The notes under the pieces are model-generated. The model was not told where the DNA came from and ran no database searches. It saw nothing but the letters and a program-made list of their open reading frames with translations. A program made the translations under genes and the position numbers. DNA of 64,000 nt. It comes from CAYNWK01 sp964400875 (GTDB lineage Bacteria > Chloroflexota > Anaerolineae > Anaerolineales > UBA4823). The stretch spans positions 6,898 through 70,897 of the forward strand of contig CAYNWK010000007.1 of NCBI GenBank assembly GCA_964400875.1, read 5' to 3'. This document shows, piece after piece, positions 52,409-61,311 of the stretch. How positions within the stretch are numbered: the stretch's first letter is position 1; every line of letters starts with the position of its first letter.

Positions 52409-54128
52409 TCAGCGTTTCAGTAAGTCCGCCAGTTCTTCCCAGCTGCGCGTGTTCAGGACATCCTCCCGGCTCAGCCAACCCCGCCGGGCCTGGTTCAGGC
52501 CGTAGCGCAGGTAAGCAAGTTCGGATGGGCGGTGGGCGTCGGTTGAGATAACGAGCTTCAAGCCCATTTCTTTGGCCAGCTTGCTGTGCACGTCATTTAA
52601 ATCCAGTCGACTAGGGTGCGCGTTGATCTCCAGGAAGCAGCCTCGCTCCAACGCGGCGGACATCAACCGTTCCATATCCAGGTCCATCGGGGCGCGGCCA
52701 TCCAGCCTGCGTCCGGTCGGGTGGGCAAGGATGTTGAAATAGGGATTATCCATCGCCCGGATGATGCGCTCGGTTTGAGCCTCACGGGAGAGGCCAAAGT
52801 TGGAATGCACCGAACACACGCGCAGATCCAATCGGGCCAGGATGTCATCGGGTAGAGCCAGGCTACCGTCCTTTAGGATGTCGACTTCGACGCTCTTGAG
52901 CACCCGCAGACCGTCGAGCTGGTCGTTAAGCTGGTCAATGCGTTCGATTTGTTCGGCCAAATCTTCCGGGTCCTGGCCATGGACGATGCCGATATGCTGG
53001 GAATGATCGGTGATGGCGATATATGCGTGACCCAGTTCCTTGGCTTTGTCAACCATCTCTTCCAGGCTGGCATGCCCGTCGCTGGCAGTCGTATGCATTT
53101 GCAGGTCGCCACGCAGATCCTCCAAGGTGATCAGCTCAGGCAGGTCGCCTGCTTCGGCAGCCCCGATCTCGCCGCGGTTTTCTCTCAATTCCGGGGGTAT
53201 CAGGGGCAAGTCGAACAAACCGTAGATCTCTGCTTCGGTTTCTCCGGCCAGCCGTTCTTTCCATTCAAATACTCCGTACTCGTTGATCTTCCAATCCTGG
53301 TCCAGGGCCATGTTGCGCAGCTGGATGTTGTGGGCTTTGGAACCGGTCAGATAGAGCAGCGCGGCACCGTAACTCTCCGAGGCGACCACGCGCAGATCGA
53401 CCTGCAGCCCTGCGCGCAGTTTAACCGTAGAGCGGGTCTCACCCTGCGATACGATCTCATCCACATCCTCGTATTCGACAAAATGCTGGATGACTTCCAC
53501 CCCATTCTGGCTGGAGGCGACCAAGTCGATATCGCCAACGGTTTCTTTTCTGCGTCGATAGCTTCCAGCAGCCTGAACCCGATCTACATCACCGTCTTTT
53601 TGGAGGTAGTCCAACAGGGGTTCGACGACTTCTTCGGCGACCATGAACAACGTGCGCTGCTCCACGCCGCCGTTTTTTTTCGAGTTCATGCAGGATGTCC
53701 GCTTCGATCGTCTCACCCAACCCGTCAACAGTGCTAATTTTTCCCTGCTTGGCGGCTGCGGCCAAATCCTCCCGACTAATTACGCCCAACTCTTCGTAGA
53801 GTTTCTTGACTCGCTTAGGCCCCAGTCCTTCGATGTTCATCAAGTCCGCCAGTTCGGATGGCGTGCGTGCGCGGATTTCGGTAAGCAGTTCCAGCTCGCC
53901 GGTCTCGACGATCTCCTTGATTTTCCCGGCCAGGTCCTCGCCGATCCCCTCCAATTTCTCCAGGTTATCCCCGTTGGCGAGCATGTCCGAAGCGCTGCGC
54001 GGCAGGGTAGCGATCGTGCTGGCTGCATCCCGGTACGCGCGAACCCGGAATTGGTTAGCGCCTTCAATTTCTAAAAGGTCTGCGACCTCCTTAAACTTTT
54101 CCGCTATTTCGGCGTTATGAACTGGCAA
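52409..54128 (-). CDS. polX: DNA polymerase X with PHP domain, frameshifted at an A8 tract
   Basis: The first frame (54128 down to about 53690) encodes the HhH/8-kDa region: FRVRAYRDAASTI, LEGIGEDLAGKI, IEGLGPKRVKKLYEELG. The second frame (to 52409) has the palm with GDIDLV and VDLRVV (catalytic Asps) and then the PHP nuclease-like domain: DLQMHTTASDGH, ITDHSQH, SVEVDIL and a TDAHRPSEL end. Together they make about 572 residues, the normal PolX size. The frames join at minus-strand A8 (53683-53690); dropping one A restores ELEKNGGVEQR. Either a homopolymer error or mutation, or transcriptional slippage. It acts in DNA gap repair. Confidence 0.85.
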
Positions 54129-54175
54129 ATTTACAGCCCTCCCTCCTGGCTCTCGCTCTGTAGCACATGTTCAGG

Positions 54176-54613
54176 CTAGCCATTGCCGGCCCCATTGGCC
54201 AGCTCCGAATGGATGGCGATGCCCCGCTCGTACATCCTGTGAATGGAGCACTGCTTGGCGATACGGAACAGCTTATCCCGTTCGTCATCGTCCAAATTGC
54301 CATGGAGGTCAATCTGCTCTGTAATGCGTTCTTCGAAATCGGCCGGATTGGCTTGCCGGGTTTCATGCGCATCGAAATCCCGTTCATAGCGCAGCGTCAG
54401 TTCAACCTCCTGGAGATCAAGCCCGTGGTTTTGGGCGTATGTATTCATTATGATAGCTGTGCAGGCCCCCAGGCTGGCGAGCATCATCCCGTAGGGAGTT
54501 AACGCATGGATGTGAGCGACCTCCTGGAGAGAGCCGTCTTCAACCTCTGGATCGGAGACCATGAATTTGGTTTGCAGTTGGCTATTTTGCCAGACGCTTA
54601 CTTTTTCTGCCAT
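54176..54613 (-). CDS. OsmC family protein, cysteine type
   Basis: 145 residues. The N-terminal beta part is followed by LTPYGMMLASLGACTAIIMN, whose Cys51 is the peroxidatic residue, and the second Cys is in AKQCSIHRMYERG (about residue 122). It should reduce organic hydroperoxides or related thiol-reactive species. It is a clear paralogue in fold of the candidate selenoprotein at 23382, giving an internal reference that the catalytic position there is normally Cys. GGAGTGTG precedes the ATG. It lies 47 bp from polX. Confidence 0.9.
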   Translation of the reverse strand: MAEKVSVWQNSQLQTKFMVSDPEVEDGSLQEVAHIHALTPYGMMLASLGACTAIIMNTYAQNHGLDLQEVELTLRYERDFDAHETRQANPADFEERITEQIDLHGNLDDDERDKLFRIAKQCSIHRMYERGIAIHSELANGAGNG

Positions 54614-54647
54614 AATCTGTCACACTCCTTACTTCAGGACTTAACCA

Positions 54648-54714
54648 CTTGAGGCGGAAAGGTGGTTGGCTGGGGGCGGGATTCGTCCTCAAACAGCCCC
54701 TTTCTTCATTCAAG
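54648..54714. repeat. Imperfect inverted repeat with CCCCTTTCTTC tail
   Basis: CTTGA at one end and TCAAG at the other bracket GGCTG/CAGCC arms and a GC-rich loop. The right part (54697-54714) nearly matches a 19-nt string found at 57879-57897 and, inverted, at 61280-61298. It lies between apgM and the OsmC gene. Confidence 0.4.
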
Positions 54715-54744
54715 GCGAAAATCCTATTAAATTTATCGACGAGA

Positions 54745-55950
54745 TCAAGCGCCGAATTTCCGCAGACGCAACGCTTCGGCGACCGCCATGGGCATCAGAT
54801 CGGTGGCCGGGAAGCGCGGCCCGAGCCCGCCTTGGATGCAATCCCGCTCGCCAAATGCTTTCACCCGGTCCGGGCGCACGTTCTGCGACCACAACAAGGC
54901 CGGAACGGGATGCCAGCTGTGCGACTTGAGCGCGGCAGGAGTGGAATGGTCTCCGGTGACGACCAGCACATCCGGGCCTAACCGGCGCAGGCGGGGGATC
55001 AGCCCATCGACTTCCTCGAGCAATGCCCGCTTGCGGTCGAAATCGCCGTCCTCTCCGGCGCTGTCAGTGTGTTTGATGTGCACAAAGAAGAAATCAAAAT
55101 CTTCCCAGATCTCCTCCAGCACGTCCAAACCGCTAGCCATCTCACTTCCGCGATGATAAGCCGTCATGCCGGTCAGTTTCGCCACGCCCCTGTACATCGG
55201 GTAGGCGGCGATCGCTGCGGGTCTTAACCCATAAATAGCTTCCACCGTCGGCCAGTCCGGCAGCTGTGAGAACCCGCGCAGCAGCACCATATTGGCCGGC
55301 TTCCGATCGGCCAATCTACGGCGAGCTTCGGTGAGGAAGTTATCAACCAGTCGGGAGGTCTTTTCGGCGCCTGGATCGCGCGGCGTTGAGGGGTTGGGTG
55401 CCTCACCGGTCGCTTGCGGGTCCGTATCTTCGAGCGCCCCGGATAGACCATCGCCGCGCAGCACCAGGAGCAAGCGGTATTCTTTGACGGTCTCAACGAA
55501 TAATTCTATATTGGGAAGTTCGATGGAGCGGAGCAGCTCGCAGAGCTCACGGTTCAGTTCTGTCGGAATGCGACCGGCGCGCCGGTCTGTGACTTTCCCG
55601 TTTTCGTCGAGGGTGCAGAAGTTGCCGCGGGCGGCCACGTCTTGCGCTTGTAAATCGAAATCGATGCCCAAGGCGGACAGCACGCCGCGACCCACCCGGT
55701 ATTTAAGCGGGTCGTAACCGAATAAAGCCAGGTGAGCGGGACCGCTTCCGGAGGTGATCCCCGGAGCGACCGGTTCGTGCAACCCACAAATACTTTCGGC
55801 TGCCAGGGCATCCAGGTTAGGTGTGTCGGCGGCTTCTAAAGCCGTCAACCCGCCAGGTTCACGCGGAAGCCCACCCAACCCATCAATCACCAGCAACACA
55901 ATGCGGCTGTCGGAATTCTGCGCAAGGCTTTTTGGGAGATCAAAGTCCAT
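54745..55950 (-). CDS. apgM: Cofactor-independent phosphoglycerate mutase, archaeal type
   Basis: 401 residues, alkaline-phosphatase superfamily. The metal site opens with LLVIDGLGGLP and carries TPNLDAL; GSGPAHLALFGYDP includes the nucleophilic Ser. The C-terminal part has FFFVHIKHTDSAGEDGDFDRK and VVTGDHSTP. It converts 3- to 2-phosphoglycerate in glycolysis. A role as a phosphonopyruvate-decarboxylase-related enzyme is unlikely given these motifs. Transcribed leftward, 90 bp from the SRPBCC gene. Confidence 0.92.
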   Translation of the reverse strand: MDFDLPKSLAQNSDSRIVLLVIDGLGGLPREPGGLTALEAADTPNLDALAAESICGLHEPVAPGITSGSGPAHLALFGYDPLKYRVGRGVLSALGIDFDLQAQDVAARGNFCTLDENGKVTDRRAGRIPTELNRELCELLRSIELPNIELFVETVKEYRLLLVLRGDGLSGALEDTDPQATGEAPNPSTPRDPGAEKTSRLVDNFLTEARRRLADRKPANMVLLRGFSQLPDWPTVEAIYGLRPAAIAAYPMYRGVAKLTGMTAYHRGSEMASGLDVLEEIWEDFDFFFVHIKHTDSAGEDGDFDRKRALLEEVDGLIPRLRRLGPDVLVVTGDHSTPAALKSHSWHPVPALLWSQNVRPDRVKAFGERDCIQGGLGPRFPATDLMPMAVAEALRLRKFGA

Positions 55951-56040
55951 TAGCCAATACTTTCTTTTGAAATTATCCGGCGGAAAGTTCCGCCGAAATG
56001 ATCTGCAGGAACTTTCCGCTATGGTCGAGCATGGAAAAGA

Positions 56041-56496
56041 TTATCCAGCTGCCGTCGCGGGCTCCGTGGCAGCCTCAAATTGGGCCTTGAAACGCCGCAG
56101 GTCCTCGGTCACGATCGAGCTGAAGTCTCCGAACAATTCGTCCACTGCCTTTTTGGGCAGGCTCTTCGGGGGAGCATACTGCAGCGTCATGGAGACCTGG
56201 GTTTCGTTTTTGGGCAAACCGGTAAAGGTCACCTGTCCGCTGGTGGCCATTTCCTGGTCGTCTTTGCTGTTCCAGGCTACCCTGCGATTGACTTCCATCC
56301 GGGTAATCTCCGCATCCCATTCGATGTGCGTGTCTTCAGGGCCTTCCATGACCCAGTGTGTGAGGCCTTCTTCGGCCTCGCGCACCGAGACGACGTGCTG
56401 CATAAATTCCGAGTAGTTCTCGAAATCGATCCAAAATTCGTAGACCTCGTTAATATTTCCTTTGACGATAATATTCTCGGTAACTTGAAAAGTCAT
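56041..56496 (-). CDS. SRPBCC/polyketide-cyclase-like protein
   Basis: 151 residues, START-like helix-grip fold: ENIIVKGNINEVYEFWIDFENYSEFMQHVVSV opens the family pattern, followed by a strand-rich core and a C-terminal amphipathic helix (DLRRFKAQFEAATEP). Such proteins bind lipids or hydrophobic small molecules, or act as cyclases; many, as here, sit among general stress genes. Ligand unknown. AGGAGG lies 7 nt before the ATG. Confidence 0.85.
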   Translation of the reverse strand: MTFQVTENIIVKGNINEVYEFWIDFENYSEFMQHVVSVREAEEGLTHWVMEGPEDTHIEWDAEITRMEVNRRVAWNSKDDQEMATSGQVTFTGLPKNETQVSMTLQYAPPKSLPKKAVDELFGDFSSIVTEDLRRFKAQFEAATEPATAAG

Positions 56497-56539
56497 TGGT
56501 TTACCTCCTACAGGTTTAGCGCTACACGTAGCGGATAAC

Positions 56540-57724
56540 TTATCCGCTCAGTGAAGCGTCCGATTGTAATTGCAGCCAGCGGATGATGTCGCTGCGGCGC
56601 AGCAAGCCGATCAGCTGGGTTCCCTCTACGACCGGGAGTTGGCGTACATCGCGCTGCATCAGCATCCTCAGCGCGTCCGAAGCGTCCTCTCCAGGGGAGA
56701 CGGTGACAAGGTTCTCATCCGGGGTCATGATTGCGCGCACGTGTGTTTGTTCCCAGCGATCCCTTGGAACACCGCGCACATCTTCCAGCGTTACCATTCC
56801 GACCAGCCGGTCGCCTTCCAAAACCGGAAAGGCATGGTCGTCTGAACCCATCACGTAATCGTGGATCAGGCTTTGTACGCTCGCATCCGGGTTAACGGTA
56901 GGCGCATTGGTGCGCATCATGCGGTTGACCGGAACGCCCTCAAGGATGTCCTGAATCACGATCTGCTGGTAGCTCTGCGATGAAGCGCTGTTCAGGAACC
57001 AGCCGATGAACGCCAGCCACAAACCATTGATCAGTCCCGTGCCGAAAAAAGGAATTGATATGCCAAACGCCATGGCGATGCCGCCGATGATCATCAGCCA
57101 GGCGATCGCCTGGCCTACGTAGGAGGCCCACCTGGTCGCCTTGCGCAGGTTGTCGGTGATCGCCCACAGGATCGAGCGCAGGATGCGCCCGCCGTCCAGC
57201 GGGAATCCCGGTATCATGTTGAATGCCCCTAACAGGAGATTGACCGACCCAAGCCAGAATAGTAGCGTTGCGAGTGGGCTCAATTGTGCGATGATCCCAG
57301 TCGCCTGACCCAGCGAGGCGCTGACCGTCCCGGATAAGAGCCCGGCGATGACTAAGAAGACCAGACCGAGCGCCAGGCTGGTAATTGGGCCCACGATCGT
57401 GATCAGGAATTCGGCGCGCGGCGATTCCGGCTGCCTTTGAATGTTGGAAACGCCGCCGAACAGGAACAAGGTGATGCTGCGCACCGGCACGCCTTGAAGC
57501 CGGGCAGTGAGAGAATGAGCAAACTCATGGGCCAGCACCGAGCCAAAAAAGAGGAGTGCTGCGACCAGGGCGGTGCTCCAGCGCAAGGCAGCCTGCCAGT
57601 TGGGGTGAAACTGGCCGAAAACGGAGCTCAGGTTCCAAATCACCAATACAAAGATGAACAACCAGCTCCAATCTATGTTTACTTCAATTCCGAAGAGCCG
57701 GCCGAGGCTAAATCCGCTGCGCAT
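56540..57724 (-). CDS. Site-2 protease (M50) with two CBS domains
   Basis: 394 residues. Membrane zinc protease: the HEFAH motif is near residue 66 and the third ligand Asp lies in NMIPGFPLDGGR near 170-180, separated by helices. The C-terminal 140 residues hold two CBS domains (DILEGVPVNRMMRTNAPTVNPDASV and VRAIMTPDENLVTVSPGEDASDALRML), which may sense adenine nucleotides. It would cleave a membrane-bound regulator or clear signal peptides; the substrate is not in the window. Copy C of the 46-bp element lies about 225 bp upstream. Confidence 0.92.
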   Translation of the reverse strand: MRSGFSLGRLFGIEVNIDWSWLFIFVLVIWNLSSVFGQFHPNWQAALRWSTALVAALLFFGSVLAHEFAHSLTARLQGVPVRSITLFLFGGVSNIQRQPESPRAEFLITIVGPITSLALGLVFLVIAGLLSGTVSASLGQATGIIAQLSPLATLLFWLGSVNLLLGAFNMIPGFPLDGGRILRSILWAITDNLRKATRWASYVGQAIAWLMIIGGIAMAFGISIPFFGTGLINGLWLAFIGWFLNSASSQSYQQIVIQDILEGVPVNRMMRTNAPTVNPDASVQSLIHDYVMGSDDHAFPVLEGDRLVGMVTLEDVRGVPRDRWEQTHVRAIMTPDENLVTVSPGEDASDALRMLMQRDVRQLPVVEGTQLIGLLRRSDIIRWLQLQSDASLSG

Positions 57725-57846
57725 GTTATTAGAAAACTCCTTCTAGCGTCGCTGGGCTTGGTCAGCCCACTGCTGCCCCTATCTCCTTAGGAAAGCGCGC
57801 ACCAGCGATCACTGCGATAAGTTTCGCAGTTCCTGGGGAAAGTGAA

Positions 57847-57897
57847 GGTGTCTGGGCGGGGGTTGCCTGCCTAAACACCCCCCTTTCTTCCCTCAAG
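57847..57897. repeat. Hairpin with CCCCCTTTCTTCCCTCAAG tail
   Basis: GGTGT/ACACC arms surround a GC-rich interior, followed by a 19-nt tail that recurs, inverted, at 61280-61298 and with two mismatches at 54697-54714. Confidence 0.4.
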
Positions 57898-57949
57898 CAA
57901 GTGCGAAAGCTTTAGTACTATTAGCCTAGCACGTTCTATCCGGGCCTTC

Positions 57950-57995
57950 AATATGCCAGGATATAGGTTAGAGATACAAAATTAGATACATTCGC
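57950..57995 (-). repeat. 46-bp promoter-like element, copy C
   Basis: Minus strand begins GCGAATGTATCT, has TTTGTATC and a CTATATC step, and ends with TGGCATATT. It is aligned base for base without gaps to the other three copies. The site-2 protease gene is downstream. Confidence 0.7.
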
Positions 57996-58040
57996 GCAGA
58001 GAGCCGGGTGGCACGCCTCCCACCCAGCTCTCCTTTGCGC
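57994..58040 (-). terminator. Hairpin between the LysM gene and element C
   Basis: GAGAGC (57999-58004) pairs with GCTCTC (58027-58032), with inner GGGTGG/CCACCC pairing and outer GCGCA/TGCGC. It precedes element C in transcription order, as the hairpin at 49526 precedes element B. Confidence 0.5.
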
Positions 58041-58285
58041 TGCACACGGCTCAGTTTTCTGTATTGGCGACCAAGGGTAAGGATAAGAAGTACTGGTAGT
58101 CCGGTTGTGGAGCGGTGATGGAAATTACCGTTGCAGCACGGGACATACCTGCGTTATGGATAGAAGCGGGTATTAATACTCCCCGGGCGGGGAAGGTATT
58201 ATCCGCATACGCACGAGGGTGGGTACTATTAAATTGTCTGCTGCGTCCTGGGTACGGTATGGGGAATTAGCGAAGCGTCGCATGC

Positions 58286-59873
58286 TCAGCGCGCGGTGAC
58301 CAGGAAAACAGGAGAATCCGCTTCCACCGGCTCCTGTTCCGGGTCGATGGGCACCACCCGGACGAGGAACTGCCAGCCGCTGCCGGTGCGCGCCGTTTCA
58401 GGCACGGTCGCTGCGCTGCTGAAGGTGCCGTTGATATCCGAGCGGGTGATATCCGTGGTGGTGAATCCCGCGTCCAGGCGGCCGAAACTGATTTCGACTT
58501 TCATTTCGTTGGGGAAACCGGTAGCCACCAGGTAGACACGCGTCCCAGACGGCCCGGCTTCCGGAGCAATATCGATCCGGGCCTGCTCCACGCTCAGCGG
58601 GCCGCTCACCCGGAATGCCTCGGAAACCAGGCGAAGCCCAATCCCACCAGCCTGGGTTGCGGCGATCACTACCCAACGCTCACCCGGATTGGCCGTTTCG
58701 GGGATGGTCAGCTCGGTGGTCAGTTCGCCGTTTGCGTCGACTTGATACCTGGACAGCTGATTGATGTTGGCGGCTTCCTGGCGGCTCAAAGCCAGATCGA
58801 TCGGCGCGTTGGGGGGAAAGCCGCTCAGTTCGATCTGGATTTCTGCTCCCGGCAGCCCGCTGAGTGGGAAGATGTCCAGGNNNNNNNNNNNNNNNNNNNN
58901 NNNNNNNNNNNNNNNNNNNNNNNNNNNNNNNNNNNNNNNNNNNNNNNNNNNNNNNNNNNNNNNNNNNNNNNNNNNNNNNNACTTGCGTGGTGAGCGTGCC
59001 GGTCGGCGTAGTCTGGGATTGACCGATCACGTCAAAGTCGGCGCGCCACTGGCCGACTCCGATTGATACATCGGTGATTTCAGGGAGGTCCTCAACAAAG
59101 ACGCTGACCTCGCTGCCCGGGGGTCCGCAAATTGGCGTGAGCGTCGCCGAAGGCTGTCCTTCCGTCTGGCCCGGTAGGTTCAAAATCTGGCCTACGGAGA
59201 TCAGGCTGGGATTGTCGATCTGCGGGTTGGCCTCCAACAAAGCAAATATATTGAGGTTATAGCGGGCGGCGATGATGCGCAAGGTATCTCCCGGCTGCAC
59301 GGTGTACGTAAAGGAGCCGGGGTTATCCGGGGGTTCTGGGATCACGGTGAAGGTGTTGGAAACCGCAGCCAGGCTCGGGCTGCCAGTCTGAGCGATCAGG
59401 GTTACCACCCAAAGCTCGTTGGCGTCGGCGCTCTCCGGGATCTTGATGACGAAGGTCAGCTCGCCAGTGCTGGTTGCGCGCAAACTCCGTTCAATCACAT
59501 AGGCAGCCCCACGTTCGCCCAGGCCGACCTGGACGATTGAGTTCGGCGGCAGCCCGCTGGCCCGGACGGTCACGTTGGTGCCGGGCAGCCCGCAGATCGG
59601 GGAGAGGCCAGCGATGGGCAGGGGCAGTATCTGCTGCGGCTCAGGTATGGTCAGGCGCTGCCCCACGAAGATCTGCGTTGAAGAACTGACCCCTGGGTTC
59701 ACCTCCAGGATATCGGCGACGGTCGTCCCGCAGAACTCGGCTATCTCGCTCAAGGTGTCGCCCGGCTGTACAACATAGCTGCTTCCGCAAGGGCCTTGCG
59801 CTCGGACGACCTGACGCGGTGGGGCCAGGGCAAGCGCCAGAGCAGAGATGATCAGGAGGCGAAGGAATTTCAC
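58286..59873 (-). CDS. Secreted LysM protein with tandem Ig-like repeats, containing an assembly gap
   Basis: A signal peptide (LIISALALALAPP) leads into LysM 1 (YVVQPGDTLSEIAEFCGTTVADILEVNP, about residues 33-77) and, after an Ig-like unit, LysM 2 (YTVQPGDTLRIIAARYNLN). Repeats beginning PICGLPGTNVTV, PICGPPGSEVSV, PLSGLPGAEIQI and PEAGPSGTRVYL suggest at least four beta-sandwich units for wall or surface display. The 100-N gap falls inside; the reading frame before and after it differs, because the gap length is arbitrary. The true downstream frame is the one ending at 58286. Treated as one gene. Confidence 0.8.
58881..58980. other. Assembly gap (100 N)
   Basis: Exactly 100 undetermined bases, a conventional scaffold placeholder. 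It lies in the repetitive part of the LysM gene, so repeat collapse may have caused it. Confidence 0.98.
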
Positions 59874-59918
59874 GGTTTGATGAACATTTTCTTTATTCGG
59901 CCGGCATAAAAAACGGTG

Positions 59919-61244
59919 CTATTCCGCCAGGCTAAGTTTATCAGTTTTTGGCAGACGCAAGCTGGCCAACGCAGAGATCGCCGCTAACCCCGCCAGCAAG
60001 GCGATCAACGTATCCAAGCCAAAAACATCGGCGATAAACCCCATCCCGCTTCCCAGGATGGTGAGCACTCCTAAGACCGTGTTCGTGAGGGCCACGTATA
60101 AAGGCCGCTCCCGCTCAGGCGCCCCATCTACCAAATAGGTCTTGCGACCCAGGCGAACGCCAGCGATGGCAAAACCGACCAACATCACGACCAAGCCATA
60201 AGCGTAAATATTACCGCCCAACCCGACAGCGCCAAGGGTCAGCGATAAAAAGCCCGCCAGGGCAGCCAAGGCTCCGCTGCCCGCCATGACAAGCCGGCTG
60301 GCTCTGTCCGCCAGACGACCCCACAGGGGGCTGCTGAGCACCTGAGCCAGGCTGGCGGCGATGACGAACACGCCCAGGTCGCCGGCCCCGCCGCCGGTCG
60401 ATCGGCGGGCCATGAGCGCGTAGAAAGGCAGGGACAACTCGATGCCGAGCAAGGCGCTACGGGTGAGGATGAATTGGCGGAGCCCTGGCGTTCTGCGAAA
60501 CAAGCGGATCCCGGCGCGGGCTTCTTCTAGCGGGTTGCGACCGCCATCGGTTGCTCCGGGCTCTTCCACGACCAGGGTAATTACAGATACCCCCAGGATC
60601 CACAACCCACCTGCCATGAGGATGAGCACCAGGAAGGGAATCAGCGCGCTGCTGTTCACATCTACCTGCAGCTTTAAAATAACCCCGGCGATCAAAGCCA
60701 GCCCTCCACCAAACGTGGCGCGCAGCGCGAGCAGTGTCCCGCGACGTCCACGGGGGATTGTTTTAGCCAGCACATCTTTGAAGGCGACGGAACTTACCCC
60801 ACGAGCAAGGCTGCCGAGGCCGAGCAGCACGACGATCAGGATGCCGGCGCTCGCGCCGGAGAGCAGCAGGGCAGCCGGAGCAATCAGTATCAGTGCCAGC
60901 CCAAAACCAGCGCCACCGGCCAGCCAGAACCACTTGCGAATCGGGAAGCGGCGGATCTGGCCGGCAACCGCCAATTGAGGCAGCAAAGCGCCAGCCCGCC
61001 GTACCGGGGTTAGAAACCCGATCACGGCTGTCGGCGCTCCTAATGCATCTAAAAACCAGGGTAACACCAATCCGGGGTTGGCCAGCTGGTCGGCCAACTT
61101 GGTCGCCATCCCGTTAGCCACGTTCAGGATGAAATTCCTGGGAACCTCCTGGCAGGCTTCATCGGGGAGACTGTCACAAAATTCACCCTCCTCGTCCTCG
61201 GTGACGAATTCATAGGCCTGCTTCAGGGTTGAGTTGATCGCCAT
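59919..61244 (-). CDS. Major facilitator superfamily transporter
   Basis: 441 residues and about 12 hydrophobic segments. A short acidic N-terminal tail (VTEDEEGEFCDSLPDEAC) precedes the first helix. The loop FKDVLAKTIPRGRRGTLLALRATFGG is MFS-like, as is the C-terminal half with GRLADRASRLVMAGSGALAAL. The substrate is unknown; efflux is likely from general similarity. Copy D of the 46-bp element lies about 100 bp upstream, inside the end of the glycosyltransferase gene. Confidence 0.8.
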   Translation of the reverse strand: MAINSTLKQAYEFVTEDEEGEFCDSLPDEACQEVPRNFILNVANGMATKLADQLANPGLVLPWFLDALGAPTAVIGFLTPVRRAGALLPQLAVAGQIRRFPIRKWFWLAGGAGFGLALILIAPAALLLSGASAGILIVVLLGLGSLARGVSSVAFKDVLAKTIPRGRRGTLLALRATFGGGLALIAGVILKLQVDVNSSALIPFLVLILMAGGLWILGVSVITLVVEEPGATDGGRNPLEEARAGIRLFRRTPGLRQFILTRSALLGIELSLPFYALMARRSTGGGAGDLGVFVIAASLAQVLSSPLWGRLADRASRLVMAGSGALAALAGFLSLTLGAVGLGGNIYAYGLVVMLVGFAIAGVRLGRKTYLVDGAPERERPLYVALTNTVLGVLTILGSGMGFIADVFGLDTLIALLAGLAAISALASLRLPKTDKLSLAE

Positions 61245-61279
61245 GCAAATAGATAGTCTTTAAGTTCTGGACTTACGAA

Positions 61280-61298
61280 CTTGAGGGAAGAAAGGGGG
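61280..61298. repeat. 19-nt repeat, inverted copy
   Basis: CTTGAGGGAAGAAAGGGGG is the exact complement of the tail at 57879-57897. It lies in the short gap between the MFS and glycosyltransferase genes. Confidence 0.4.
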
Positions 61299-61311
61299 TA
61301 TTCGCCGGGGT

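Larger units (their letters stand above)
57725..58285. other. Long intergenic region upstream of the site-2 protease
   Basis: 561 bp. It holds a hairpin-plus-tail repeat (57847-57897), the 46-bp element copy C, a hairpin at 57994-58040, and a GC-rich dyad TACTCCCCGGGCGGGGA at 58177-58193. A possible 50-codon plus-strand ORF (58118-58270, GGAG before ATG) exists but is not recognisable and is weakly supported. Confidence 0.5.

Noticed and set aside
58680..59873. Reading through the N gap as one 397-codon protein
   Set aside because: After the N run that frame becomes Arg/Pro-rich nonsense, while another frame continues the Ig-like repeats to 58286; the gap length is arbitrary.
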